Shown here one piece after another: positions 42,996 to 51,729 of a DNA stretch of 64,000 nucleotides. How positions within the stretch are numbered: position 1 is the stretch's first letter; each line of letters opens with the position of its first letter. The position numbers were made by a program, and so were the translations under genes. Below the pieces are notes generated by a model. That model searched no databases. It was not told the origin of the DNA and saw only the letters and a list, made by a program, of their open reading frames with translations. Source of the stretch: DASUFZ01 sp035541475 (GTDB taxonomy: Bacteria; Myxococcota_A; UBA9160; SMWR01); the NCBI GenBank assembly GCA_035541475.1, contig DATKND010000093.1, positions 62,001 through 126,000 on the forward strand. The letters are read 5' to 3'.

Positions 42996-43537
42996 ATCTG
43001 CTCGTGGTCGTGGCGTCGGCGACCGGACGCACGCGGCGAATGGCCGACGCGCTCGCCGAGGGCGCGCGCGAGGCCGGCGCGAAGGTGCTGCTCCGCGCGC
43101 CGGACGAGACGCAGGACGCCGATCTGCTCGAGGCCGACGCGATCGTGCTCGGCAGCGGCGTCCACATGGGCGGGGTCGCGTCGAGCATGGTGTCGCTCTT
43201 CGAGCGCGTCGCGCCGCTCTGGCTGGCGGGCCGGCTGCGCGGGAAGATCGGCGCCGCCTTCGTCTCCGCGGGCGAGGGCGAGCGCGGCGGCGGCGAGCTC
43301 GCGCTGCTCGCGCTGCTCTCGTGGCTCGCCGAGAACGGCATCCTGCTCGTGCCGATGCACAACCGCGAGCCGGGCTTCCGCGACGCGGGCTGCCACTGGG
43401 GTCCGCTCGCGCGCACGAATCCGAAAGGCGGCGAGCCGGGGCCGTCGGAGGCGCAGCTCGTGGCGTGTCGCGCGCACGGCAGGCACGTGGCCGAGTGCGC
43501 GCTGCGCTGGGTCGCGGGATCGGGCGCGCCGCGCTGA
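42992..43537 (+). CDS. flavodoxin/WrbA-like FMN protein
   Basis: A 181-residue flavodoxin-fold protein. LLVVVASATGRTRRMADALAEG forms the phosphate-binding loop (S-x-T-G-x-T), DAIVLGSGVHMGGVASSM the second FMN loop, and KIGAAFVSAGEGERGGGELALLALLSWLAENGILLV the third, as in WrbA and NADPH:quinone reductases. The HNREPGFRDAGCHWGPLART insert is unusual. It is coupled to rluA by a GTGA overlap, which looks like simple packing rather than shared function. Confidence 0.75.
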   Translation: MNLLVVVASATGRTRRMADALAEGAREAGAKVLLRAPDETQDADLLEADAIVLGSGVHMGGVASSMVSLFERVAPLWLAGRLRGKIGAAFVSAGEGERGGGELALLALLSWLAENGILLVPMHNREPGFRDAGCHWGPLARTNPKGGEPGPSEAQLVACRAHGRHVAECALRWVAGSGAPR

Positions 43538-43542
43538 ACCCA

Positions 43543-44202
43543 TCAGCGCTTGCGCAGCACGGTCAGCCCGTCCGAGATCGGCACCATCACGCACTCGACG
43601 CGCGGATCGGCGGCGACCTGGTCGTTGAAGCGGCGGATCGCGTTCGTCATGTCGTCCTGAGCGGACGGGTCCGCGACGCGGCCGCTCCACAGCACGTTGT
43701 CGACGAGGATCACGCCGCCGGGCCGCAGCCGCGCGAGGATCTCCTCGTAGTAGACGGGATAGCCCGGCTTGTCGGCGTCGATGAAGCCGAGGTCGAAGGC
43801 GGGCTCCGCCGGCAGCGCGCGCAGGCTGTCGGCGCCGGGACCGAGCCGCAGCTCGATGCGGTCGGCGACGCCGGCCTTCTCCCAGTAGCGGCGCGCGATC
43901 TTCGTCCAGTCGTCGCTCGTGTCGCAGGTGATCAGCCGTCCGCCCGCGGCCAGCCCGCGCGCGATGCAGAGCGACGAGTAGCCGGTGAAGGTGCCGACCT
44001 CGAGCGCGCGCCGCGCTCCGATCGCGCGCGTGAAGAGGGTGAGGAAGGCGCCCTGCTCGGGCGCGACCTGCATCCTCGAGACGCCGCCGAGGCGCGTCGT
44101 CTCCTCGATCAGCTCGCGCTGCACGGCGTCGGGCGGCGTGCCGTGCTCGACGAGGTACGCGTGGAGTTCGGGAGAGACGCCCAGGGATTTGATTTCACTC
44201 AT
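43543..44202 (-). CDS. class I O-methyltransferase (family 3, caffeoyl-CoA type)
   Basis: A 219-residue SAM enzyme. ALEVGTFTGYSSLCIARGL is the SAM-binding loop, FIDADKPGYPVYYEEILARLRPGGVILVDNVLWSGRV carries the metal-binding Asp residues, and DQVAADPRVECVMVPISDGLTVLRKR is the typical C-terminus. It matches the metal-dependent catechol/caffeoyl-CoA O-methyltransferase family. Its 3' end abuts the flavodoxin gene (5 bp), and a TPR gene starts upstream on the same strand. Substrate unknown. Confidence 0.88.
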   Translation of the reverse strand: MSEIKSLGVSPELHAYLVEHGTPPDAVQRELIEETTRLGGVSRMQVAPEQGAFLTLFTRAIGARRALEVGTFTGYSSLCIARGLAAGGRLITCDTSDDWTKIARRYWEKAGVADRIELRLGPGADSLRALPAEPAFDLGFIDADKPGYPVYYEEILARLRPGGVILVDNVLWSGRVADPSAQDDMTNAIRRFNDQVAADPRVECVMVPISDGLTVLRKR

Positions 44203-44211
44203 GCCCCGAAC

Positions 44212-44946
44212 TTACCGCTTCCCCCGCAACTGGAGCTGCATCGCGACCGCCTTCTCCTCCTCGGCCTCGGTGATCATCCCCTTGCGCTGGTAGAGAATGG
44301 AGAGATTCGTGTGCGAGAGCGGGTCGTCGGGCTCGAGCAGGATCAGGCGACGGGCCGCATCGATCGCCTCGTCGAGGCGACCCTGCTGGCGGAAGGCGAG
44401 CGAGAGACCGTTCCACGCGATCGCGAGCGCGGGATCCTTCTCGATCGCCTCGCGGAAGAGAGCGATCGCCTGCTCGAGGCGATCGTTCGCGAAGTGGTCG
44501 AAGCCGCGGCGGTAGAGCGCGTGCGCCTCGGACGATCCTCGAGTGGCGCTCTCGGCCAGCGCGCGCCGCGCGCGCGGCGCCGGGTCGCGGCTCGTGGCGA
44601 GGCCGAGCGCGCTGCGCGCGCGCCGCAGGAAGGTCTGCATCTCCCGCGCGGTCTGGAGGTCGCCGCCGCGCTCGGCGGCGCCGATGCCGGCCTCGAGCAG
44701 GCGCGCGGCTTCCGCCGCCTCGCCCGCGGCGAGCAGCGCACGGCCGAGGTCGCGCAGCGCGGCGCTGTAGGACGGGTCGAGCGCGAGCGCGCGGCGCAGC
44801 GGAGCCTGCGCCTCCTCGTTACGGCCGAGCTCGAGCAGCGCGCGTCCGAGCGAGAACCAGGCGACCTTGTCGTCGGGCTCGCGGCTGAGCAGCTTGCGCA
44901 GGCGCGCGATCCGCTCCTCCTGCGCGTCGCCGCCGCCGGTGGACAT
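44212..44946 (-). CDS. TPR-repeat protein
   Basis: A 244-residue soluble TPR protein. Repeats are seen at VAWFSLGRALLELGRNEEAQAPLRRALALDPSYSAAL, at AEAARLLEAGIGAAERGGDLQTAREM, and after a linker at HALYRRGFDHFANDRLEQAIALFREAIEKDPALAIAWNGLSLAFRQQGRLDEAIDAARRLILLEPDDPLSH. There is no signal peptide. The ATG at 44946 is chosen over an earlier one at 45003 because the latter would overlap the divergent phosphoesterase start at 44990. It lies 9 bp upstream of the methyltransferase gene. Confidence 0.75.
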   Translation of the reverse strand: MSTGGGDAQEERIARLRKLLSREPDDKVAWFSLGRALLELGRNEEAQAPLRRALALDPSYSAALRDLGRALLAAGEAAEAARLLEAGIGAAERGGDLQTAREMQTFLRRARSALGLATSRDPAPRARRALAESATRGSSEAHALYRRGFDHFANDRLEQAIALFREAIEKDPALAIAWNGLSLAFRQQGRLDEAIDAARRLILLEPDDPLSHTNLSILYQRKGMITEAEEEKAVAMQLQLRGKR

Positions 44947-44989
44947 GTCGGCCACCCTACCCCGGCTACATTGCGATCGCCCGCCGCCG

Positions 44990-46219
44990 ATGACGACCGC
45001 CATGCTCCGCTTCGACGATTCGATCTCGCAGGTGCGCCGGCTCCTATTCTCGCGCCTGTTCCGGAACCTCGCCGCCGGCCTCGGGCTGATGCAGGCGCTG
45101 GTCGCGCACTGGGTCGCGCTGCTCGTCGGCTCGCCAGCGGCAGGCCGGTTCTTGCCGTGGATCTCCCTGGCGGTCGCGCTCGCCGCGGTGAACGTCGCGC
45201 TGGTGCCGCGGCTCCAGCGCCTTCGCGGGCGCAGCGACGCCGTCGCCGCGGCGCTGCGCCGCTACATCGACCTCGGCGTGGCGACGCTCCTCGTCGGCAC
45301 GGCGGTCGTGGCCTGCTGGCTCGTGATCGCGCCGGTCGCCTGGATCCCCGCGTGGCTCGGCCTCTACGACGCCGCCACCGCGTGGTGGCTCTTCCGCGTC
45401 GCGAGCGGCGCTCTCGTCGGGCTGGTCGTCTTCTCCGTCGCCTGGAGCCTCAGCGTCGGCCAGGCGCGCGTCGCGCATACGCGACTGCGCGTCGAGCTGC
45501 CGGGCCTCGGCCCTTCGCTCGCGGGACTCCGCGTGGTGCAGATCAGCGATCTCCACATCGGCAACCGGCTCGAGGGCGAGCGGCTCGCGCGCATGGTCGA
45601 GCGCGTGAACGCGCAGGAGCCCGATCTGGTCGCGATCACGGGCGACCTCTTCCACGACGACCCGATCCACCTGCCGGAGGCGCGGCACCTCGGCGGTCTC
45701 CGCGCGCGCCACGGCGTGTTCGCGATCCTCGGCAACCACGACGCGAACATCGGCTCCGATCGCGTGGCCGATGCGCTCTCGCGCCATGCGCCCGGCGTTC
45801 GCCTGCTGCGCGACGAGCTGGCGCGGCTCGAGCTGCCGTCGCCGCTCTACGTCGCCGGCGTCGAGGATCCGGGCGGACGCTGGTTCGAGCGGCGCCTGCG
45901 CTACCGCGCGCTCGAGGAGCTGCGCGCGAAGTGGCCGGGCGACGGCCCGGTGCTGCTGCTCGCGCACCAGCCCGAGGTCTTCGAGCACGCCGCGGAGCTC
46001 GGCTTCCCGCTCGTCCTCTCGGGCCACACGCACGGGGGTCAGCTCGCGCTGCCGCTGCCCGGCGGACGGCTCAACCTCGCGCGCGTGATGACGCCGCTCA
46101 CGCGCGGCGTCTACCGCCGCGGAGATTGCACGCTCTATGTGAACCGCGGTCTCGGCGTCGGCGGCCCGGCCATGCGCTTCCACTGCAGCCGCGAGATCGC
46201 CACCATCGAGCTGGCCTGA
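44990..46219 (+). CDS. membrane-anchored calcineurin-like metallophosphoesterase
   Basis: A 409-residue protein with four N-terminal transmembrane helices (residues about 25-150) and a cytoplasmic or periplasmic phosphoesterase domain. Metal ligands appear in order: QISDLHIGNRL (D-x-H), GDLFHDD, LGNHDAN, then LLLAHQPE and SGHTHGGQLALPLPGG. This is the YaeI/UDP-diacylglucosamine-hydrolase-like arrangement, and its closest relatives are phosphodiesterases of lipid precursors. The C-terminal NRGLGVGGPAMRFHCSREIA is characteristic of this subgroup. It is divergent from the TPR gene. Confidence 0.88.
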   Translation: MTTAMLRFDDSISQVRRLLFSRLFRNLAAGLGLMQALVAHWVALLVGSPAAGRFLPWISLAVALAAVNVALVPRLQRLRGRSDAVAAALRRYIDLGVATLLVGTAVVACWLVIAPVAWIPAWLGLYDAATAWWLFRVASGALVGLVVFSVAWSLSVGQARVAHTRLRVELPGLGPSLAGLRVVQISDLHIGNRLEGERLARMVERVNAQEPDLVAITGDLFHDDPIHLPEARHLGGLRARHGVFAILGNHDANIGSDRVADALSRHAPGVRLLRDELARLELPSPLYVAGVEDPGGRWFERRLRYRALEELRAKWPGDGPVLLLAHQPEVFEHAAELGFPLVLSGHTHGGQLALPLPGGRLNLARVMTPLTRGVYRRGDCTLYVNRGLGVGGPAMRFHCSREIATIELA

Positions 46220-46363
46220 GGTCGGCCGACTCTTGTGAGTCTGCCTCCTTGCTCACCTGATGCCGGACCTTCGCGCTCGCTGATCGCTCGCGCTCGGGCT
46301 GCCGGCCTTCGCTCGGCTGCGCCTCGCTGCGCGTCGGCCGACTCCTGTGAGTCGGCCTCCTTG
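46220..46363. repeat. dispersed intergenic repeat, copy 2, with an internal 33-bp duplication
   Basis: The gap holds two near-identical 33-bp units beginning GTCGGCCGACTC (46221 and 46334) with two mismatches; each contains a GACTC-TTGT/CTGT-GAGTC hairpin, perfect over 8 bp in the second. Between them is the GC-rich block shared with 19671-19744 (CTCGCGCTCGGG...GCCGGCC...GCTCGGCTGCGCCTCGCTGCGCG). Confidence 0.65.
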
Positions 46364-47956
46364 CTATTCGCCTGCGCCGACCCGGCGGCGCAGCGAGTCG
46401 ACGAAGCGGCCGAGGCCGAAGCCCTGGCGCTGCCCGCCGAGCGTGAAGACGGGGTCGCCGTCGCTCGTGATGCGGAGGCGCACCTTCTGGCCGGCGAGCT
46501 CCTGGTCGGAGACGCCGCTCTCCTGCTGCGGGTCGAGCCGCGCGAAGAGCCGCAGGCCCTCGGACTCGAGCAGCGCCACGTGCAGCGGCGGGCCGCCGCC
46601 CGCGGTGACGTGGATCGCGGTCGCCGCGACGACGGTGGCCGAGGCCTCGTGGAGCTTCGCCTGAGCCTCGCGCGCCGGTCGCTGCCGCCGCGACTCGAAC
46701 TGCATGCGCGGCGGCCGCACCTCCTCGCGACGCCTGCGCGTGTCGGATCGCTCGAGCAAGGTCACGTAGTTGTTGTTGCCGGGGCCTCCGATCGATTGCG
46801 CGACGCCGAGGCGCGCGCCTGGCACCTGCGCCTCGCGCACCGGGAAGCGCCCCACGAGCTGGAGGAAGCACTCGCAGATCTGGAAGAGGCCCGTGCCGCC
46901 GACCGGGTGCCCGCGCGCCTTGAGCCCGCCCGAGAGATTCGTCGGCACGCGCCCGCGCGGGCCCGTGATCGGGTTCGCGAGCGGATCCTGCGGCTCGCCC
47001 TCGAGCGAGCCGACGAGCGCCTCGATCGCTTCGTCGGCGTCGACGAGTCCGAGGTCGGTGAGCCCGATCGGCAGCAGGCTGTTGAAGGCGTCGTGGGCCT
47101 CGACCACGAGGCCTTCCTGCGCGCGCAGGTCCGCGATGCCCGCGCGCCAGCACGCGATGCGCGCCGCTCGCCGCGTGGCCTCGAGGGAGGTGAGCTCGTC
47201 GCGGTCGAGGATCGACGACGTCTCGGTGGCCGAGCCGAGCCCCGCGACGCGCACCGGCTGCGGACGCGAGGTCAGCACCAGCGCGGCGGCGCCGTCGCAG
47301 ATCGGCGAGCAGTCCTTGCGCATCAGCGGCGTCGCGACCGGGAGATTCGCCGACGCGTCGAAGTAGGCCGCGAGCGGCTCGGGCCGGCCGTAGAACGCCG
47401 CGAGCGGGTTGCGCGCTCCGAGCGCGTGGGCGCGCAGCATCAGGCGCGCGAGCACGTAAGGGACGGCGCGCCCGCCGATGCCGCGCTCGCGCATCCACGC
47501 CTGCGTGATCAGCGCGATCAGCGCGGGCATGGTGAATCCGAAGCGCCGCTCCTCGGGATCGACCGTCTTCGACATGATCGCGGTCGCCACCTCGGTGGTG
47601 ACCATCTTCATGCGCTCGCCCGCGAGCACGAGCACGGTCTCGAATTCGCCGGACGCGACCTTGTAGCAGGCCTCGTGGAAGGCGGCGGCGCCGGTCGAGG
47701 AGGCGGTCTCGCTGCGCACCGCGGGAATGCCGGTGAGCCCGAGGCGGTCGGCGACCTTGGTCGCGATGTTGGCGCGGTTCTCGAACTCCTCGCTGTCCAT
47801 GACGCCGACCTGGAGCGCGTCGAAGCCGCGCACCGGACAGTCCTCGAGCGCGCGGCGGTACGCTTCGGCGAAGAGGTCGAAGACGGAGCCGAAGATGCGC
47901 CCGGTGAGGTCGACCTTCGTGAGTCCGACCGCGGCGACGTACACGTCCTTGGCCAC
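46364..47956 (-). CDS. thiolase-like protein lacking the catalytic Cys, fused to an OB-fold domain
   Basis: A 530-residue protein. Residues about 1-395 have the thiolase fold of the SCP2/lipid-transfer group, with NLSGGLKARGHPVGGTG carrying the conserved His. The nucleophile position reads SETASSTGAAA, so Ser86 stands where Cys is expected, and the C-terminal CxG is GGPGNN. Residues about 415-530 look like the OB-fold half of DUF35 (ATVVAATAIHV...LHVALLESEGLRLFARLD...LAGQKVRLRI). Thiolase-like aldolases such as Ltp2 also lack the Cys and pair with DUF35 proteins, so an aldolase role in side-chain cleavage is plausible. Confidence 0.8.
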   Translation of the reverse strand: MAKDVYVAAVGLTKVDLTGRIFGSVFDLFAEAYRRALEDCPVRGFDALQVGVMDSEEFENRANIATKVADRLGLTGIPAVRSETASSTGAAAFHEACYKVASGEFETVLVLAGERMKMVTTEVATAIMSKTVDPEERRFGFTMPALIALITQAWMRERGIGGRAVPYVLARLMLRAHALGARNPLAAFYGRPEPLAAYFDASANLPVATPLMRKDCSPICDGAAALVLTSRPQPVRVAGLGSATETSSILDRDELTSLEATRRAARIACWRAGIADLRAQEGLVVEAHDAFNSLLPIGLTDLGLVDADEAIEALVGSLEGEPQDPLANPITGPRGRVPTNLSGGLKARGHPVGGTGLFQICECFLQLVGRFPVREAQVPGARLGVAQSIGGPGNNNYVTLLERSDTRRRREEVRPPRMQFESRRQRPAREAQAKLHEASATVVAATAIHVTAGGGPPLHVALLESEGLRLFARLDPQQESGVSDQELAGQKVRLRITSDGDPVFTLGGQRQGFGLGRFVDSLRRRVGAGE

Positions 47957-48002
47957 GGCGGGCGAGAATACCCTAGGCTAGGCGGGGTCTCGGAGGATCG
48001 GG

Positions 48003-49721
48003 ATGCGTCGCTGGCTCCGCCTGCTGCTCGTGCTGCTGGCGATCGCGTTGGTCGCGTCGTACTTCCTGCGCGAGCGCGGGCCGCGTATCGCGCAGGGCTC
48101 CGTGCTCGTGATCGATCTGTCGGGCGAGTACGTCGAGAGCGCGCAGCCGCCGCTGCTCGCGCGGCTCACCGGACCGTCGCGACGCCCGTTCGCGTCGGTG
48201 CTCTCCACGCTCGCGACGGCCGAGCGCGACTCGCGCCTCTCGGCGATCGTGCTGCGCGTCCGCGACCTCCAGATCGGCTGGGCCAAGGCACAGGAGCTGC
48301 GCGACGCGATCGCATCCGCCTCGAGCCACGGCCGCCGCACCATCGCGTGGCTCGAGATCGCGTCCTTCGGCGCCAACCTCGAGTACTACGTCGCGAGCGC
48401 CGCGAAGGAGGTCTACGCCGCGCCGGCGACCCGCGCGCCGGTCGTGGGGCTCGCGGCCGAGTACCTCTTCTTCGGCGGTCTGCTCGAGCGGCTCGGCGTC
48501 GAGGTCGAGGTCGAACGGATCGGCCGCTACAAGAGCGCGGTCGAGACGATCACCGGGCGCGGCATGAGCGACTCGATGCGCGAAGTCGCGAACTCGCTGC
48601 TCGACTCGGTCGACTCGCAGTTCGTCTCGGGCATCGCGGAGAGCCGCAAGCTCGGCGAGCCCGCCGTGCGCGAGGCGATCGCGGCGGCGCCGGTCGATCC
48701 CGCGCAGATGCAGAAGTGGGGGCTGATCGACGGCGCGCTGCAGTGGGACGAGCTGATGGCGAAGCAGGGCGACGCGAAGGAGATCGAGGGCGAGGACTAC
48801 GCGGCCGTCGATCCGGCGGAGGTCGGCTTCTCGCCGGTGGCGCGCTTCGCGCTGATCTACGGCAGCGGGCCGGTCGTGCTCGGCAAGGGCTCGCTCTCGC
48901 CGTCTGGCTCGCAGGTGGTCGCCTCCGAGAGCATCAGCCAGGCGCTGAAGGACGCGGCCGACGACGCCTCGATCTCGGCGATCGTGCTTCGGATCGACAG
49001 CCCGGGGGGCTCCGCGCTCGCCTCCGACGTCATCTGGCGCGCCGCAACCCGGGCGCGCGCGAAGGGCAAGCCGCTGATCGCGTCGTTCTCGGACGTCGCC
49101 GCGTCGGGCGGCTACTACCTCGCGGTCGGCGCCGACTCGATCGTCGCGTCGCCGGCCACGATCACCGGCTCGATCGGCGTCTTCGCCCTGCGGCCCGTGC
49201 TCGAGGGCGTCTTCCAGAAGCTCGACATCGGCTTCGACTCGATCGTGAAAGGGCCGCACGCCGAGATCCAGCTCTCGACGCGGCCCCTCTCGCCGTCGTC
49301 GCGCGAGCGCATGAAGGCGGAGGTCGCGTCGATCTACGACCTCTTCGTCGAGCGCGTGGACGAGGGGCGCTCGCTCGACCGCGCGCACGTGGACGCGGTC
49401 GGGCAGGGGCGCGTCTGGACCGGCGCGCAGGCGCGCGAGGTCGGGCTGGTGGACGAGCTCGGCGGACTGCGCAAAGCGGTGCTCGTCGGAAAGAAGCGGC
49501 TCTCGATCGCCGAGGACAAGGACGTCGCGCTCGTCGTCTTCCCCGCGCCGCGCTCGCTGGCCCAGCAGATCGCGGACGCGCTCACCGGCAAGGAGGCGGA
49601 GAGCTTCCTGCCGGCGCCCGCGCTGCTCGCGGGCGTCGCGCGCCGCGCCGAGCCCTGGCTCGAGGCGCTCGAGAGCGGCGTGCCGATGGCGGCGCTGCCG
49701 TTTGCCCTGGAGATCCGCTAG
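48003..49721 (+). CDS. sppA: signal peptide peptidase SppA, long form
   Basis: A 572-residue inner-membrane serine protease that removes leftover signal peptides. One N-terminal transmembrane helix (LRLLLVLLAIALVASYFL) anchors two tandem ClpP-like domains. The Lys of the dyad is in RIGRYKSAVE (first half, about residue 179) and the Ser is in FSDVAASGGYYLAVGAD (second half, about residue 369), as in E. coli SppA. RIDSPGGS and TGSIGVF are further landmarks. The length is close to the usual 600. It is divergent from the thiolase-like gene with 46 bp between. Confidence 0.92.
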   Translation: MRRWLRLLLVLLAIALVASYFLRERGPRIAQGSVLVIDLSGEYVESAQPPLLARLTGPSRRPFASVLSTLATAERDSRLSAIVLRVRDLQIGWAKAQELRDAIASASSHGRRTIAWLEIASFGANLEYYVASAAKEVYAAPATRAPVVGLAAEYLFFGGLLERLGVEVEVERIGRYKSAVETITGRGMSDSMREVANSLLDSVDSQFVSGIAESRKLGEPAVREAIAAAPVDPAQMQKWGLIDGALQWDELMAKQGDAKEIEGEDYAAVDPAEVGFSPVARFALIYGSGPVVLGKGSLSPSGSQVVASESISQALKDAADDASISAIVLRIDSPGGSALASDVIWRAATRARAKGKPLIASFSDVAASGGYYLAVGADSIVASPATITGSIGVFALRPVLEGVFQKLDIGFDSIVKGPHAEIQLSTRPLSPSSRERMKAEVASIYDLFVERVDEGRSLDRAHVDAVGQGRVWTGAQAREVGLVDELGGLRKAVLVGKKRLSIAEDKDVALVVFPAPRSLAQQIADALTGKEAESFLPAPALLAGVARRAEPWLEALESGVPMAALPFALEIR

Positions 49722-49774
49722 CAAGCGCCGTAGGCGCGCGCAGCGAGGCGTTAGCCGAGCGGAGTGGAGCAAGC
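49722..49774. repeat. dispersed intergenic repeat, inverted partial copy
   Basis: The gap between sppA and the next gene reads GCGCGCAGCGAGGCGTTAGCCGAGCG, the reverse complement of the GCTCGGCT-CGCCTCGCTGCGCG block seen at 46310-46335 and 19725-19745 with a small insertion. It is flanked by GCAAGC. Confidence 0.4.
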
Positions 49775-50197
49775 ATGCATCTGGAGAAGGAGTTCTCCGT
49801 CGAGCGACCGCACGCCGATGCGGCTCGCATCGCCGCGCAGGACGACACCTTGCTCGGGCTCTTCCCCGACACGCGCACCGAGATCGTCCTGCGCGAGGCC
49901 AACCGCCGCACCACGCGCAGCCACTACACCGCTCTCGGACGGGCCGGCACCGCGACCTTCCACTTCATCTTCCGCGACGACGGCGACGTCGAATTCGAGA
50001 AGGTCTGTGACGGCAACGTGTGGCGCGAGCTGAAGGGCACCTTGCGCTTCCGCGCCCAGGGCAAGCGCACGCGCGTGCAGATCTCGATGGACGGCCGCAC
50101 CAAGTCGCTGGTGCCGGAGTTCACGATCAAGGGCGCCATGCGCGACCAGATCGAGCAGATGGCCGACGCGCTGCGCCGGCGCCTCGAGGCCAAGTAG
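49775..50197 (+). CDS. SRPBCC-like (START/polyketide-cyclase fold) small protein
   Basis: A 140-residue protein with the helix-grip pattern: EFSVERPHADAARIAAQDDTLLGLFPDTRTEIV at the start, central strands SHYTALGRAGTATFHFIFRDDGDVEFEKV and GTLRFRAQGKRTRVQISMDGRTKS, and a long C-terminal helix (AMRDQIEQMADALRRRLEAK). Such proteins bind lipids or hydrophobic ligands. Its stop overlaps the GTG of a hydrolase gene, suggesting a two-gene unit after sppA. Confidence 0.65.
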   Translation: MHLEKEFSVERPHADAARIAAQDDTLLGLFPDTRTEIVLREANRRTTRSHYTALGRAGTATFHFIFRDDGDVEFEKVCDGNVWRELKGTLRFRAQGKRTRVQISMDGRTKSLVPEFTIKGAMRDQIEQMADALRRRLEAK

Positions 50198-51051
50198 TGG
50201 CGCGCGTCGCGACCGCGGACGGTTACGCCGTCCACGCGGAGGCCCACGGCGACGGACCGCCGATCGTCTTCTCCTGCGCGCTCGCGACGACCCGCGAGAA
50301 CTGGCGGCCGCAGGTGGCGCCGCTCGTCGCGGCCGGCCTGCGCGTCGTGCTCTGGGACTACCGCGGTCACGGCCTCTCGGACGCTCCCGACGATCCGAAC
50401 GCCTACTCACTGGAGTGCGTCGTCGACGACCTCGCGCGCGTGCTCGACTTCGCGGCGCCGGGCGAGGCGGCCGTCCTTGCCGGCCTCTCGTTCGGCGGTC
50501 TCGCGTCGCTGCACCTCGCGCTGCGCGAGCCCGCGCGCGCGCGAGCGCTCGTGCTCGTCGGCTCCGGCCCCGGCTTCAAGAACGCCGACGCGCAGGCGCG
50601 CTGGGAGGCGATGGTCGAGCGGACCGCGTCGTTCGTCGAGGCGAAGGGAATGCGCGCCTTCGTCGAGAGCCGCGCATCGGCGACCTTGGTGGGCCTGCGC
50701 GCGGAGACCGCGGCGGCGCGCGCGGCCGCCGATGCGATCGCGGCGCAGACGCCGCACGGCGTCGCGCACTTCGCGCGGCGGATCGCCGGACCCGCTCCGC
50801 CCGTCCTCGACCGGCTCGGCGAGATCCGCGCGCCCGCGCTCGTGATGGTCGGCGAGCGCGACGAGCAGTTCCTGCGCGCGGCGGACGTGATGGCGGCGCG
50901 GCTGGCGGTCGCGTCGCGCGAGGTCTTCCCGGGCGCCGGCCACATCGTGAACCTCGACGCGCCCGACGCCTTCGACGCGGCGCTGCTCGGCTTCCTGGTG
51001 GATCAGGGCATCGCGCCGCGGGCGGCGGTCAGCGCGGCCGGGGCGGCGTAG
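50197..51051 (+). CDS. alpha/beta hydrolase
   Basis: A 284-residue alpha/beta-hydrolase fold enzyme. The oxyanion strand is VLWDYRGHGLSD, the nucleophile elbow LAGLSFGGLASLHLA (Ser about residue 95), the acid probably in ALVMVGERDEQFL and the His in GAGHIVNLDAPDAF. No signal peptide is present. The GTG start overlaps the stop of the SRPBCC-like gene. The family covers esterases, lactonases and haloalkane-type enzymes, and the substrate is not evident. Confidence 0.85.
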   Translation: MARVATADGYAVHAEAHGDGPPIVFSCALATTRENWRPQVAPLVAAGLRVVLWDYRGHGLSDAPDDPNAYSLECVVDDLARVLDFAAPGEAAVLAGLSFGGLASLHLALREPARARALVLVGSGPGFKNADAQARWEAMVERTASFVEAKGMRAFVESRASATLVGLRAETAAARAAADAIAAQTPHGVAHFARRIAGPAPPVLDRLGEIRAPALVMVGERDEQFLRAADVMAARLAVASREVFPGAGHIVNLDAPDAFDAALLGFLVDQGIAPRAAVSAAGAA

Positions 51052-51099
51052 AAGAGGAAGAAGGTAGGGGCCCCGAGGGGGGCGAGCGCAACCTTCCCG

Positions 51100-51729
51100 A
51101 TGGCACGGGGTTTCAGGAGAGCGGAGGCGCGCGTGCACGCACCCGACGAGGACGTTCGGCTCATGCTGGCGTTCTGCGAGGGCGACGCAGCGGCCTTCGA
51201 GACACTCTTCCGGCGCTGGGCGGGGCCGCTGCTGCGCTACCTCGAACGCATGCTCGGCGAAGCTGGCGCGGCCGAGGAGCTGGTGCAGGAGGCCTTTCTC
51301 CGTGTCCATCGCGCGCGAGCGAGCTACCGGCCCGACGCCCGCTTCTCGAGCTGGCTCTACCGCATCGGCACGAACCTCGCGCTCAACGAGCTTCGCCGGC
51401 CGGCGCGGCGTGCGCCACACGGCAGTGTCGACCTCGGCGAGGGGGATGGCGAGCCGTTGCCCGCGGCGCCGGAGCCGGCGAGCGACGAGCTCGTCGACGC
51501 GCGCCGCGAGGTGCGGGCGCTCGACCGCGCGCTGTGCGAGCTGCCCGAGCGCCAGCGCGCCGCGCTCTGGCTCGTGGCGGTGGAGGGACACTCGTATGCG
51601 GAGGTCGCGGCCTCGCTCGAGATCTCGGAGCCGGCCGTGAAGGCGCTCGTCCACCGCGCGCGCACGAGCCTCGCCGCGCAGCTCGCGGCGAAGGGCGGCG
51701 CGAGCGGGCCGCGCAAGGAGACGTCGTGA
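51100..51729 (+). CDS. ECF-type RNA polymerase sigma factor
   Basis: A 209-residue sigma-70 family protein with only regions 2 and 4. Region 2 is AFETLFRRWAGPLLRYLERMLGEAGAAEELVQEAFLRVHRARASYRPDARFSSWLYRIGTN, and region 4 is LPERQRAALWLVAVEGHSYAEVAASLEISEPAVKALVHRARTSL, with the helix-turn-helix. It is followed by a coupled zinc-finger anti-sigma gene (GTGA overlap) and a DUF3106 gene, the classic ECF unit that senses envelope signals. A GTG at 51133 is an alternative start. Confidence 0.9.
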   Translation: MARGFRRAEARVHAPDEDVRLMLAFCEGDAAAFETLFRRWAGPLLRYLERMLGEAGAAEELVQEAFLRVHRARASYRPDARFSSWLYRIGTNLALNELRRPARRAPHGSVDLGEGDGEPLPAAPEPASDELVDARREVRALDRALCELPERQRAALWLVAVEGHSYAEVAASLEISEPAVKALVHRARTSLAAQLAAKGGASGPRKETS

